DNA of 64,000 nucleotides from Weissella bombi (GTDB lineage Bacteria > Bacillota > Bacilli > Lactobacillales > Lactobacillaceae), in the NCBI RefSeq assembly GCF_900094835.1, contig NZ_FMAO01000004.1, positions 51,810 through 115,809 on the forward strand. The letters run 5' to 3'. Numbering within the stretch: position 1 is the first letter of the stretch; every line of letters starts with the position of its first letter. A model generated the notes under the pieces. The model saw nothing but the letters and a program-made list of their open reading frames with translations, was not told where the DNA came from and ran no database searches. Below, one piece after another: positions 1 through 11,055 of the stretch. The position numbers were made by a program, and so were the translations under genes.

Positions 1-525
1 GCGCATCATTGTTTTGGTAATCTAAGTAAATCGCCAATCCAACCAATCCTTGATGGTCCAACATTGGTAGATAATCATGCGATTCTTCAGCCGTTAACAA
101 ACGATGAACATATGGACTATCTGCAGGTACTTCGGCCAATTTGTCATAAATTTCCATGGCAATTTCAGCACTCATGGGTGTGAAAGTTGCTTCAGAATCA
201 TCATAAAGTGGCATTAACATGTGTGATGGACGTGGAATATGGGGGGCAACTTGTTGTACCCGCGCACGTTCACCTACGGTATCAGCGACAACATCTACGT
301 CAAATGTCTTTAAGTAACGAATACCACCATGGACTAACTTTGTTGAACGACTACTTGTTCCTTCGGCAAAGTCTTGCATGTCAATAATGGCTGTCCGCAA
401 GCCAGAAGCTGCTGTTTGAAGCGCAATACCGGCCCCAGTGATTCCAGCACCAATAATAACAACATCAAAATCATTTTCTTTTAAGTTTTCAATTGCTGCT
501 ATACGCTGACTACTCTTAAATCGCA

Positions 526-526
<1 letters not shown>
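1..526 (-). CDS. glpO: Alpha-glycerophosphate oxidase/dehydrogenase, N-terminal part (runs off the window)
   Basis: FAD-dependent enzyme oxidising glycerol-3-phosphate to dihydroxyacetone phosphate. In lactic acid bacteria it usually passes electrons to O2, giving H2O2. The first 175 residues are visible. A Rossmann FAD-binding motif GAGITGAG lies at residues 26-33, and the family block SSRSTKLVHGGIRYL follows near residues 58-72. The C-terminal part lies beyond base 1. The ATG overlaps the glpK stop by one base (TAATG), so the two genes are translationally coupled in a glpK-glpO operon. Whether it is an oxidase (GlpO) or a quinone-linked dehydrogenase (GlpD) cannot be settled from the N-terminus; GlpO is preferred because of the lactic-acid-bacterial context. 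Confidence 0.9.
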
Positions 527-2061
<1,535 letters not shown>

Positions 2062-2085
2062 CTAAAACTCTTATTAACTATTCAT

Positions 2086-2123
2086 ACTATATTCAAAAAC
2101 GTTTAAAATGTAAGCGTTTTCTT
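2086..2123 (-). promoter_or_regulatory. glpK promoter with overlapping cre (CcpA) site
   Basis: On the minus strand a -35-like TTACAT (2108-2113) and -10 TATAGT (2086-2091) are 16 bases apart. The sequence atgtaagcgttttctt (2108-2123, plus strand) matches the catabolite-response element consensus at all but one informative position and covers the -35. Binding of CcpA there would block RNA polymerase. This is a pattern match, not a measured site. Confidence 0.7.
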
Positions 2124-2542
2124 TCAACACATAAAGCTTACAACGGATTAAAAAAATTCACAATGTTTAATTTTTCTTCAAATAAGCTCATTAAAAGCTT
2201 CACAAAAAAGTCTTATTTATATCGGTCAACACTTAGTTTTAATAGTGTAATTATTCAAAACTTGTCCCATCGCATGCCGAGAAACATTAATTATACTAAC
2301 GTGTGAAATTAATTTACATTTTATATTGGCTTCATTTTCATCAAATGCAATTATTTAACAAATCCGAATAAAGTTTTTTCAAAAAAACTTTTTTTCACAA
2401 GCCTTTTTTCTAACAAAACAAGACAGATATTTTCAAAATTGGATTCATAAAATTTAAATTACACACTGTTTTTATAAAATCAATCAAAAATCATACTGAG
2501 ATTTTAATTAAAAATCGTGTCGTATTTTACAAATTAGGCCAC
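2124..2542. other. AT-rich intergenic stretch, nothing recognised
   Basis: About 420 bases between the glpK promoter and the terminator of the aldehyde dehydrogenase gene. No convincing reading frame, RNA or repeat was found. It is very AT-rich, with long A and T runs. Confidence 0.5.
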
Positions 2543-2580
2543 AAAAAAACCACCGAATCCTCAATGAGAATTCAGTGGTT
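2543..2580 (-). terminator. Rho-independent terminator of the aldehyde dehydrogenase gene
   Basis: On the minus strand AACCACTGAATTC pairs with GGATTCGGTGGTT across a short loop, followed by a run of T. It lies directly after the stop codon at 2591. Confidence 0.85.
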
Positions 2581-2590
2581 AAACTAACTT

Positions 2591-4018
2591 TTATTCATAA
2601 CGGAAGTAAGTTACCGTTGTGTTCAAGTATTCTTCAAATCCACGGGTACCATCTGCACCACCAAGACCTGATTGGCGCCAACCGGCATGGTAACCAGTTG
2701 TTGCTTCTTCAGCTTCACAGTTAATGTAAACTTCACCAATGTTCAAACGTTCGCTAAATGTCATAGCTTCCTTCAAATCTTCAGTAAAGGCATATGAAGA
2801 CAAACCATAAACTGAGTTATTAGCCTTTTCGATAGCTTCATCAATGGTATCAAACTTTGCAATTGGCAAAACTGGTCCAAAGACTTCATCAGTCATAATG
2901 CTTGATTCGTCATCAACATCGACAACAACTGTTGGTTCGTAATAGTTACCTGTTGTATCTGGTACGATGTGACCACCAGTCAAAACCTTAGCACCATTTT
3001 CTACAGCATGTTGTACCTTTTCATCAATTGAATCCAATTGCTTCTTATTAATGATTGGACCAAAATCAGTCTTATCATCAGTTGGATCGCCAGTTACTAA
3101 GTTACTCATAGCAGTTGTCACTTTTTCAACAAAGTCATCATATACCCCTGATTGGACGTAAAGACGTTCTGGACAAGTACATACTTGACCACTGTTCTTA
3201 ATACGTGCTTCTACAATGTACTTAACTGCCTTATCAAGATCAGCTTTATTAGTAACAATAGCTGGTGCTTTACCACCAAGCTCTAAGTTTACCTTTTTAA
3301 CATTGGCTGATGATTCAGACATAACTGCCTTACCAGCACCGGTACTACCAGTCAATGAAATCAAATCAATGTCTTCATTCTTTGACATCATGCTTCCAAT
3401 ACCAGAACCAGTTCCTGTAACGATTTGTACAAGTCCGTTTGGAATATCAGTTTGTTGAATTAATTCAGCAATTTTGAACGTACCGAATGGTGTTTCCTCA
3501 CTTGGCTTAACGACGATTGAGCATCCTGTTACCAAGGCTGGAATCATCTTACGCATCAAAATAAAGATTGGTGCGTTCCATGGAATAATACCAGCAGTCA
3601 CACCAATTGGCTTTTTAACAATCATTACCAATTCATTATCAACTTGGTTCTGCAAAACTTCACCCTTAGCAGATTGTCCCAAGCCAGCCATATATTTAAT
3701 ATAGTCAACTGATCCTTCTACTTCGCCAAGTGCATCAGCATAAACCTTACCTTGCTCTTCTTGATAAATCTTAGCAATTTCTTCCTTATGTTCGTCCATC
3801 AAATCGGCTAACTCTAATACGATTTCAGCACGCTTAACACGATTTACACTTGCCCATGCTTTTTGTGCTTCTTTAGCACCAGCAACGGCAACCTTTAAAT
3901 CTTGTTCATCCCCTTCGGCAACCTCTCCAATTACTTCGTTCGTAGCTGGATTCAAAACTTGAATGGTGTTTGTTGCATGACTATCAACAAATTCACCATT
4001 AATAAACTGTTTTACCAT
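2591..4018 (-). CDS. NAD-dependent aldehyde dehydrogenase, AldA (lactaldehyde/glycolaldehyde dehydrogenase)-like
   Basis: Oxidises an aldehyde to the acid with NAD(P)+. It has 475 residues in the standard ALDH fold. The active-site Asn lies in PWNAPIF, the general-base Glu in LELGGKAP, and the catalytic Cys in NSGQVCTCPERLYV. The C-terminal block GYHAGWRQSGLGGADG resembles E. coli AldA more than betaine or succinate-semialdehyde dehydrogenases. The start at 4018 is chosen because CAGGAGG sits 10 bases upstream; 18 more in-frame codons to 4072 have no ribosome site. It is monocistronic, ending at its own terminator. The substrate is not proven: lactaldehyde, glycolaldehyde or another short aldehyde are all possible. 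Confidence 0.85.
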   Translation of the reverse strand: MVKQFINGEFVDSHATNTIQVLNPATNEVIGEVAEGDEQDLKVAVAGAKEAQKAWASVNRVKRAEIVLELADLMDEHKEEIAKIYQEEQGKVYADALGEVEGSVDYIKYMAGLGQSAKGEVLQNQVDNELVMIVKKPIGVTAGIIPWNAPIFILMRKMIPALVTGCSIVVKPSEETPFGTFKIAELIQQTDIPNGLVQIVTGTGSGIGSMMSKNEDIDLISLTGSTGAGKAVMSESSANVKKVNLELGGKAPAIVTNKADLDKAVKYIVEARIKNSGQVCTCPERLYVQSGVYDDFVEKVTTAMSNLVTGDPTDDKTDFGPIINKKQLDSIDEKVQHAVENGAKVLTGGHIVPDTTGNYYEPTVVVDVDDESSIMTDEVFGPVLPIAKFDTIDEAIEKANNSVYGLSSYAFTEDLKEAMTFSERLNIGEVYINCEAEEATTGYHAGWRQSGLGGADGTRGFEEYLNTTVTYFRYE

Positions 4019-4404
4019 TCTAAAATGCCTCCTGAGTTTTATATACATTTTGTAAGTTACTACGATTACCATGGTGCATGAATATTATATATATGTCAAA
4101 TAAAAGACTTTATAGATATTTGTATTAAAATTAAATTAGTTAACTAGTAATTTATATGTTTGAATTTTGTGAAAGCCCTTTAAATGTTTTGATATCAATT
4201 CTCATGAGATGACAAGGATTACCATCCCCAAAAAATAATTGCATATCATTAACAAACTAAAACTAATTATTCAAGAATATAAGCTTTACTATCAGTAATC
4301 AAAAGTAAAGTTCTTACTAATGCCACCAATATCGGCACCCACGTAATTAAAACAACTTAATCCCATCGATTGACTCACATAAGAATACATTTAACTTTTA
4401 ACAC
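4019..4404. other. Intergenic stretch with the aldehyde dehydrogenase promoter region
   Basis: About 390 bases without a gene. Near 4082-4100 the minus strand carries a TTTGACA/TATATATAAT-rich segment that could hold the promoter of the downstream dehydrogenase gene. The spacing is not clean, so no exact promoter is claimed. The rest shows nothing recognisable. Confidence 0.35.
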
Positions 4405-4455
4405 ACAAAAAACGGCAAGTTATCACCTAGAAGGCGACGACTTACCGTTTTTTTA
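4405..4455 (-). terminator. Rho-independent terminator after the YczE-like gene
   Basis: Stem AAAACGGTAAGTCGTCG/CGATAACTTGCCGTTTT-type pairing on the minus strand, with A and T runs on both sides. It would also work in the plus direction. Confidence 0.8.
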
Positions 4456-4503
4456 TTTAGGTAATATACTCCAATTACTTTAACTGGTTATATCTTTATT
4501 ATT

Positions 4504-5145
4504 CTAAACTTTATCAGCAAACCACCGCTTAAATAGAGCAACAACATGTCCAACTAATAAAGCTGACAACACCGTTCCTTCTCGAATTCCTGTTAAACTA
4601 TGGAAAACGACTAATGCTAGTATGAGGGCGACCATTACCATACTGCTATCTACCCAAATTTTAGCTTTCGCAAATGGTTTATTCATTGCAATTGAAATTG
4701 CTTTCGCTACCCCCTCACCAGGCAAAATAATTGAATGAGATGCCACTTCCAAGTAAACACCAAATGCTAATACTACGATACTGATAACGGTCAAACCTAA
4801 CTTTTGCCAATATGTAGTAACCTGAATAAATGAAAAGATACTCAAAAAAACATTTATTAGCATACCAAAAATACTACCTGGGATAATTTGTAATAAGTTA
4901 GCCATTGAAAATTTTTTCTTTAAAAAAATAATTTCTACACCGACGCAGACTATCATGAAAATAATAGTTAAAGAACCAATTGACAATGGCATCATATAGC
5001 TTAAGACATTTGGAATACTAGCGATTGGAGATGTTCCTAGTCCAGCTATCCGCGATAATGATACACCAGCAGCCATAAACATTAGACCCATCATTAAGGT
5101 AACAATATTCTTCAAACGAAACGCTTCTTTTAAATGATTTTCCAT
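4504..5145 (-). CDS. YczE/YyaS/YitT-family integral membrane protein
   Basis: Protein of about 213 residues, hydrophobic throughout, with five to six predicted membrane spans. It has the family's N-terminal pattern: a glycine-rich first span, then GLGTSPIASIPNVLSY near residues 32-47. The molecular role is unknown. Two adjacent ATG codons are available; the second (5145) has the better spacing from AAGGAG, while the first (5148) would leave only about three bases. It stands alone between two terminators. Confidence is high for the family and nil for a specific function. Confidence 0.75.
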   Translation of the reverse strand: MENHLKEAFRLKNIVTLMMGLMFMAAGVSLSRIAGLGTSPIASIPNVLSYMMPLSIGSLTIIFMIVCVGVEIIFLKKKFSMANLLQIIPGSIFGMLINVFLSIFSFIQVTTYWQKLGLTVISIVVLAFGVYLEVASHSIILPGEGVAKAISIAMNKPFAKAKIWVDSSMVMVALILALVVFHSLTGIREGTVLSALLVGHVVALFKRWFADKV

Positions 5146-5225
5146 CATTAGCTCCTTCCTTAGACTTTACCTACTAGTATACTCACTTTTAATATGGTCA
5201 GCCGAAAGTATTACTAATTAAACAT

Positions 5226-5270
5226 AAATGGCCCGTGAGCTGATATTATGTCAAACTCACGAGCCATTTA
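5226..5270 (-). terminator. Strong hairpin after the M42 peptidase gene
   Basis: Fourteen-base arms (AAATGGCTCGTGAG and its near-perfect complement, one G-T pair) around a 16-base loop. The T-run is weak (ATTTATGTTTAATT), so termination may be partial, or the hairpin may protect the mRNA 3' end. Confidence 0.65.
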
Positions 5271-5281
5271 ATATTTATATA

Positions 5282-6361
5282 TTAACCAAAGAAACTAGCA
5301 ATCTTGTCTGCATCTAAGTCCTTTAAGATTTCGACAGTCAACTCAACTGCATGTTGGAAATCATCTAATGATGCCCAGTTATAAGCAGTATGCTCATAAC
5401 GTACAGGGATACCAATAACAATCGTTGGGGCACCATTCCAGTATTGAATAGGTGCACCGTTAACACCCCCACCAGTTCTAACTGAACGTGTATAAGGAAT
5501 ATTATGCTCATCTGCAATCTTAGCAGCATATTCTTCAAATAGTGGATTAGCGATAAATGACGTATCCATATCACGTAACATTGGACCACGCTTCAAGCCA
5601 GTTTGAATTAGCCAATCTTCTTCAAAAGTATCATCACATGGACAACCTTCAAACACGATAGCAAGATCAGGTGAGATTTTATTCGCCGTTACCTTTGCAC
5701 CACGTGTACCGACCTCTTCCTGTGTTGAAAGTGCAACAGCAACGTCAACGTCTAGGTCTTGTTCATGTACTTGATCCAACACGTCGACTAGAGCTGCTGA
5801 CCCGACACGATTATCAAAGTCCTTACCAAAGAACAAACGGGTTGATGGGTAGTATTCGCATTCAACATCCGGGAAAATTGGACATCCAGTGTCAATTTTA
5901 AAATCATTAATCGTTTCATCACGACTAGTTGAGCCAACGTCAATTGACATCTCAGCAATCTTTGGCACTTGCTTCTTTTCCTCGTCAGTCATAAAGTGAG
6001 GTGGCTTACTAGCAACGACTCCTTTAATATATTGACCATCCTTATTACGCACTCGAACGCGTGTTGTTGGAACATTTGTTGGTGCCCAACCACCTAACGT
6101 GACAAACTTAATCAATCCATTTGGACGTACAGCTTGCGCAATGAAGCCAACAGAATCCGCATGAGCATCAATTTGCACAACTGGCTTTTTACCTGTATTT
6201 TCTGTCCGATCAACATAGCTATTAAAGATACCATCACGGCTAACTTTCCCATACGGCGTAGCACGTTCTTCAAAATACTTAGCTACTTCCGTCTCAAATC
6301 CAGGCACCCCATTCAAATCAGAAAATGCTTTTACTAGTTCAATCTGTTCTTGTTCTTTCAA
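5282..6361 (-). CDS. M42-family metallo-aminopeptidase (glutamyl aminopeptidase/FrvX type)
   Basis: Cytosolic dinuclear-metal aminopeptidase trimming peptides taken up from outside. It has 359 residues, the usual length. Metal-site motifs are visible in order: DAHAD (about residue 65), DNRVGS (about 180), QEEVGTRGA (catalytic Glu, about 213), the EGCPCDD segment and YEHT near the C-terminus. The family GGGTDA motif is replaced by TGGGVNGAPI. Translation seems to start at TTG (6361), preceded by AGGGGGA six bases upstream; no ATG fits better. The adjacent oppA pseudogene suggests a former peptide-use link. Confidence 0.85.
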   Translation of the reverse strand: MKEQEQIELVKAFSDLNGVPGFETEVAKYFEERATPYGKVSRDGIFNSYVDRTENTGKKPVVQIDAHADSVGFIAQAVRPNGLIKFVTLGGWAPTNVPTTRVRVRNKDGQYIKGVVASKPPHFMTDEEKKQVPKIAEMSIDVGSTSRDETINDFKIDTGCPIFPDVECEYYPSTRLFFGKDFDNRVGSAALVDVLDQVHEQDLDVDVAVALSTQEEVGTRGAKVTANKISPDLAIVFEGCPCDDTFEEDWLIQTGLKRGPMLRDMDTSFIANPLFEEYAAKIADEHNIPYTRSVRTGGGVNGAPIQYWNGAPTIVIGIPVRYEHTAYNWASLDDFQHAVELTVEILKDLDADKIASFFG

Positions 6362-6381
6362 AATTATCCCCCTAAATACGG

Positions 6382-8018
6382 TTACTTGTTGGCTACATAA
6401 GCCGTCTTGTAACTATAATGTCCGTTAATTTGGTTGTAACTAATCCCCTTTAGATTTGGGTTAACCAAATCTTCATTGTTTTGTTGATAAATTGGCGTTA
6501 TAACTTGATCCTTCATCAGAATCTTTTCAGCCTTCACCAAATCATTCCAACGAGCTGTTTTATTAGCAGCGTTTTTATTCAATGAATCTGTAATGGCTTG
6601 ATCATATGCTTCATTCTTCCAACCAGTGTGGTTTTGTGCACTATCACTTGGGAAAATTTGTAAGAAAGTATATGGATCAGCAAAGTCGGCTGACCAACCT
6701 TGGAATGAAATATCGAAGTTTCCTTCGTTAACTGAAGCAATTCGACTCTTCTGTGGCACCTTTTGTAGTGTCAAATCAAGCTTAGGCAAATTCTTTTGCA
6801 ATTGATCTTGAATAAAGACAGCTACTTGCTCAGAAGCACTTGCATCGGCAGTAATAACCGTTGCACTAATCTTATCCTTACCAACTTCCTTCAAGCCTTC
6901 AGCAAACAACTTTTTAGCTAACTTTGGCTTGTACTCTGCCGTATTCTTTACTTGAGAAGCATCGTAAAAGTCTTGCTTACCATTTGGTTTTGTTGCAACC
7001 TTACGTGGTACAAATCCAGATGCTGGTTGTGAACCATTCTTTAGGATTCTGTCAGTTAGTTGCTTACGATTAATTGAAAGTGAAATGGCTTGACGAATCT
7101 TAGCATTTTCAAGACCATTATTACGCTTTAAGTTATATTGCAAGTATGACGTTGCAGCTAGATTACGCTTTACAACATCCTTATGCTTTGACAATTGTTG
7201 TGCTTGTTCACCAACTAACGTCATTTGATCTAACTTCTTAGTTTGATACAAATTGTAGGCAGTTGATGGATCCTTAATAACTGAGTAATTAATCTTGCTC
7301 AACTTAACATACTTTTTATCCCAGTAGTATGGGTTCTTATTCAAAGTCCACTGCGTTGTTGAACCAGACCAACCCTTACTTACAAACGGTCCATTGTACA
7401 AAGTTGTTTTAGATGAAGTTCCATATTTATCACCTTGTTGCTCTACGAACTTTTGATTCAACGGTGCTAGCGTTTCACGTGCCAAAATCATTTTAAAGTA
7501 TTCTTGTGGTGCAGCTAACTTAACTTCTAGCTGATATTTACCAGTAGATTTAACACCCAAGGTATCTGGTGCTTTTTCGCCATCCTGAATTGCTTTAGCA
7601 TTTTCAATATTATCAAATAAATAAGCATATTCACTAGCTGTCTTTGGATCAACAGCTCTTTGCCATGCGAAAACGAAGTCTGCAGCCGTTACCGGATCAC
7701 CGTTACTCCACTTACCGTCCTTACGAAGATCGATTGTATATGTTTTTTTATCATCAGAAACCTTAGTTTTTTGTGCTAAAGACTTCTTTGGTGCCCTTTG
7801 CTATCGTAAACATATAAACCTTCGGTAATATTATCAAGCTGCGTAAAAGCATTTAATTCTGTTGCCTTTGCTGTGTCCAATGATGAAATTTCAGTACTAG
7901 AATACGTACTAATAACTTGTTTCACCTTTGCATCGGCTGTATGCGTTACCACGCCAATTCCGGCAATGACACTCGTCGCTAATACAGCCGCCTTCATTCC
8001 TATTTTATCAATTCCCAT
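6382..8018 (-). pseudogene. oppA: Oligopeptide-binding protein OppA, frameshifted
   Basis: Solute-binding protein of a peptide ABC transporter, broken by a frameshift. The N-terminal frame (from ATG 8018) gives a hydrophobic signal segment and a normal start of the domain up to GLYVYDSKG, then stops. The rest (KKSLAQKTKVSDD, WSNGDPVTAADFVFAW and on to the C-terminus at 6382) continues in another frame from about 7795. One missing base in AAAGGGCACC explains the shift. Restored length is about 545 residues, normal for OppA. The signal sequence ends HTADAK and has no lipobox cysteine. No permease or ATPase genes adjoin it, so it was an orphan binding protein. Confidence 0.88.
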
Positions 8019-8167
8019 TAATCTGCCCCCTAGCCTTATGTAGCCACCCTTTAATTAAAATATTAGATATTTTTAATTTTTTAATTATATCTAATTTTCA
8101 GGGACTAAGCAAGGATATAACAGTTTTTTAACTTGAATTTTTATATTAAAAGTTAGAAATATTCTCC

Positions 8168-8206
8168 ACAAAAAAAGGCTATAGCACTCAAATACTATAA
8201 CCATTT
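8168..8206 (-). terminator. Terminator of the hexulose-phosphate/KDPG operon
   Basis: Minus-strand stem GGTTATAG/CTATAGCC followed by TTTTTTTG. It marks the 3' end of the operon running from 13102 down to 8216. Confidence 0.8.
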
Positions 8207-8215
8207 TTTAATTTT

Positions 8216-8874
8216 TTAAAGTGGCGTTGCTACGCTAAGAAGACGTTCATACTCTGCTCGATACTCTCTGGCACGATCTATCACTCCTGAAAAATCACCT
8301 TCAGAAGCCTTACCCGTTAAATCACTACCTGTCCCAACTGCTATAACACCTAAATCAAACCATTCATGCATGTTTTCTAAGTTGACGCCTCCCGTAGGCA
8401 TAACATTAGCAAACGGTAATGGTACTTTAATTGCTTTTACAAAGCCTTTTCCAACCGTACTACCTGGGAAAATTTTAACAATATCAGCACCATATCGTAA
8501 TGCCGTTTTAACCGCAGTAATCATCATACATCCTGGTAAATACGGAATTTGGTATTCATTACAAATAAAGGCAGTTTCTTGATCAAACGATGGGCTAACT
8601 ACGAATTTTGCACCAGCCATAATTGCAATACGTGCAGTAACAGCATCCAACACCGTACCAGCACCTACAATCACTTCCTCATCATCAATAAATTCTTCAC
8701 TAATTCTTTTAATAAGCACATCAGCCGAAGGTGCCGTAAAGGTTAATTCAATCGCCTTAACCCCCCTTCAATACAGGCAAGCGCTGTTTGATATGCTTCT
8801 TCTGCTGTAGAACCGCGTACTACTGAAACTATCCCTGCTTTACTTAACTATGACAAAAATTCAACTCTTTGCAT
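8216..8874 (-). pseudogene. KDPG/KHG aldolase (EDA family), inactivated by a stop and a frameshift
   Basis: The intact enzyme would split 2-keto-3-deoxy-6-phosphogluconate into pyruvate and glyceraldehyde-3-phosphate. The gene starts at ATG 8874 (MQRVEFLS) but codon 9 is TAG (8848-8850). The frame then reads LSKAGIVSVVRGST, a typical family N-terminus, and is shifted near 8761, where a G run has lost one base before the frame resumes with AIELTFTAPSAD. The remaining 167 residues from 8719 are well preserved, with GAGTVLD, LPGCMM, KIFPGS (Schiff-base Lys) and MPTGGVN. A short product from an internal start would lack the first beta strands. It is the last gene of the operon. Confidence 0.9.
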
Positions 8875-8895
8875 AATTTCTTCCCTCTAACTTAA

Positions 8896-9438
8896 TTACT
8901 CCATGTTACTATGAGTAGCTTTAGCAGTTTCATTCGAAATATTATCCCGACGGCTAAGCATTAAGCACAAAACATCTAAAGTAATATGAACGCTTTGATC
9001 AAATAAGGTACTTAATAATTGAATAGACTTAACGCCATCCCCCGATTTAGTAGCTCCTGGCACAACAATTGTTGCATCCCCAATTCGACCTAACGGTGAA
9101 TTAGCATTGCTTGTAACCGCAACTAATTTAACACCATTTTCCTTAGCCTTTTTACTTGGATCTAAAACACTGCCAGTCTTTCCAGATCCTGATACAGATA
9201 CCAGTACATCACCCGTCTGAATTGAAGGTGTTATTGTTTCACCAATAACGAAAACAGAATAACCAATATGCATCAAACGCATTGCAAAACCTTTAGCCAT
9301 CAATCCTGAACGTCCGGCACCCAAAATAAAAATACGTTTGTTTTTATCAATAATTTTTTCTGCTGCAACAAGTTGCGTCTCATCAACTAATGCCATTACT
9401 TCATTTACTTCATCGACTACTTCATTTACTAACGTCAT
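8896..9438 (-). CDS. hxlB: 6-phospho-3-hexuloisomerase (PHI, SIS domain)
   Basis: Interconverts D-arabino-3-hexulose-6-phosphate and fructose-6-phosphate, the second step of the ribulose monophosphate pathway. The 180-residue protein is a single SIS domain. The PHI-type segments GAGRSGLMAKGFAMRLMHIG (about 38-57), GETITPSI and SVSGSGKT are clear. The start overlaps the stop of the upstream synthase by four bases (ATGA). Its pairing with the synthase gene is the main support for this function over other SIS sugar isomerases. Confidence 0.85.
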   Translation of the reverse strand: MTLVNEVVDEVNEVMALVDETQLVAAEKIIDKNKRIFILGAGRSGLMAKGFAMRLMHIGYSVFVIGETITPSIQTGDVLVSVSGSGKTGSVLDPSKKAKENGVKLVAVTSNANSPLGRIGDATIVVPGATKSGDGVKSIQLLSTLFDQSVHITLDVLCLMLSRRDNISNETAKATHSNME

Positions 9439-10061
9439 TGTATTGCCTCCATGAATTCTTTAGCTGAACTAATCGGATCAGAGGATCCTGCTATTTTACC
9501 ACCGACAATAATAACATCCGCTATTCCTTGATTAGAAATTTTTTTAGCTTGGTCGAGATCTACACCACCGGCAACAGCAATTTTCTTAATCTCTGGGTGA
9601 CTTTCATGAAATGCTTGTATTGTATCCACTGCATTAAACGTGGTAGTTGCATCCTTTGAATGATGTAATCCATAAATTGCATTTGGCATATTTGATATTT
9701 CATTTACTTTTTGATCATCAATTTCCATTAAATCAATAAATATGTCTTTACCCGTATCTTGTGCAATTTCATAAGTTTTCTTTAACGTCCCCAATGAAGA
9801 TGCACCCATAACAGTTAAAATATTTGCAGAAGTTTCATATCCTTTAACAAACTCATATTCGCCTTCGTCAATGGTTTTTAAATCAATTAAAAGCTGTGAC
9901 TTTTCAAGTTTAAAATCAGCTTTTTTAAGTGCTTCAAGTCCATAATCTTTAACAATTGATGTTCCTAGTTCAATAATGTCGACTATTCCATCTAATTCCT
10001 GTGCAAGATTCAATGCCTTATCCAAAGGAACACGATCTATCGCAACTTGTAATTTTGTCAT
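9435..10061 (-). CDS. hxlA: 3-hexulose-6-phosphate synthase (HPS, OMP-decarboxylase superfamily)
   Basis: Condenses formaldehyde with ribulose-5-phosphate to arabino-3-hexulose-6-phosphate, or runs in reverse. It is a 208-residue TIM barrel with the superfamily motif as DLKTIDEGEYE (about 60-70), IELGTSIVKDYG near 31-42 and AGGVDLDQA in the phosphate-binding part. The related 3-keto-L-gulonate-6-phosphate decarboxylase shares the fold; DLKT.D.GEYE and the adjacent PHI gene favour HPS. Start and stop each overlap the neighbours by four bases (ATGA). In a carbohydrate operon the reverse direction, making ribulose-5-phosphate for a phosphoketolase pathway, is possible (inference). Confidence 0.82.
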   Translation of the reverse strand: MTKLQVAIDRVPLDKALNLAQELDGIVDIIELGTSIVKDYGLEALKKADFKLEKSQLLIDLKTIDEGEYEFVKGYETSANILTVMGASSLGTLKKTYEIAQDTGKDIFIDLMEIDDQKVNEISNMPNAIYGLHHSKDATTTFNAVDTIQAFHESHPEIKKIAVAGGVDLDQAKKISNQGIADVIIVGGKIAGSSDPISSAKEFMEAIQ

Positions 10062-11020
10062 TCTTCAGCAACCCCTTCTTTTAGATAAAATTCCTTTAAC
10101 TCTGTTGGCGTTGGATAACCGTCGTTATCACCAACTGTTTGTACCTGTAACGCTCCAACTGCATTACCACGGAGAACTGCTGACTTAAACGTCTTTCCTT
10201 CTAATAGTGCCGTAATAACACCTAGCGCAAAGCCGTCACCTGCACCAACAGTATCGACAACTTGCTGTACTTTGAATCCATCAACAGTATAACTTTGACC
10301 ATCAGCAGTTTTAACATAAGCACCAGCAGGGCCAATCTTTACAACAACAACTTTAGTACGATTCCCTTGCAAATAAAAGTCAGCAATCTTTTCTGGATCA
10401 TCAGATCCCATCAAAATTTTACCTTCTGCCATACCTGGTAAAACAATTTCAGCCATGCCAGCCAATTCATTAATGGTCTTAATCATCTTTTCTTCAGATG
10501 ACCAAAGCGTTGGCCGTAAATTAGGATCAAACGTTGTTAAAATGTTATTTTGAATTAATCTTTCAAAAAGTTCGCGAAAAGTTGCTTCAGAAATATCTGA
10601 GATGGCTGGAAAAATACCTGACATATGTGCAATTTTTACACCATTCAAATCAATGTTTTTAATAATATCTGATGTTAGATGGCATGCAGCTGAATCTTTA
10701 CGATAATTAAACGTCTTAGGATCCCCCTGAGTTACTAATTCTTTTAACTGATGTCCCGTAAAATGCCCTTTGTCTTCTGATATATACGTTGTACCAACAT
10801 TATGTGATTTAATAGTTTTTTTAACATACCTTCCAAATGGGTCAGCTCCAACTTGTGAGATATATTCTGTAGTATGCCCTAACCTTGCAACACCAATAGC
10901 CACATTTAGCTCAGCACCACCCATTATTTTATGAAAGTTAGTCGCATCCGTTAACGACACATCTTCATCTTTAGATGCAAATGTTACTATAGGTTCGCCA
11001 ATTGTAATAAATTCACTCAT
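10058..11020 (-). CDS. PfkB-family sugar kinase, 2-dehydro-3-deoxygluconokinase (KdgK)-like
   Basis: ATP-dependent carbohydrate kinase of 320 residues. N-terminal GGAELNVAIGVARLG (about 34-48) and the C-terminal PfkB signature DTVGAGDGFALGV (catalytic Asp, about 257-269) are present. The best guess of substrate is 2-keto-3-deoxygluconate, because a KDPG aldolase gene, now broken, closes the same operon. With the aldolase dead, its product could no longer be split by this operon. The kinase could instead act on another keto-sugar linked to HPS/PHI. Stop and next start overlap (ATGA). Confidence 0.75.
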   Translation of the reverse strand: MSEFITIGEPIVTFASKDEDVSLTDATNFHKIMGGAELNVAIGVARLGHTTEYISQVGADPFGRYVKKTIKSHNVGTTYISEDKGHFTGHQLKELVTQGDPKTFNYRKDSAACHLTSDIIKNIDLNGVKIAHMSGIFPAISDISEATFRELFERLIQNNILTTFDPNLRPTLWSSEEKMIKTINELAGMAEIVLPGMAEGKILMGSDDPEKIADFYLQGNRTKVVVVKIGPAGAYVKTADGQSYTVDGFKVQQVVDTVGAGDGFALGVITALLEGKTFKSAVLRGNAVGALQVQTVGDNDGYPTPTELKEFYLKEGVAEE

Positions 11021-11055
11021 TTTTTATTTCCTCGCTTTATTCATATTCTGTTTTA

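Noticed and set aside
9435..10061. 3-keto-L-gulonate-6-phosphate decarboxylase (UlaD)
   Set aside because: The motif reads DLKTIDEGEYE as in HPS, the next gene is a PHI-type isomerase, and no other ascorbate-pathway gene is near.
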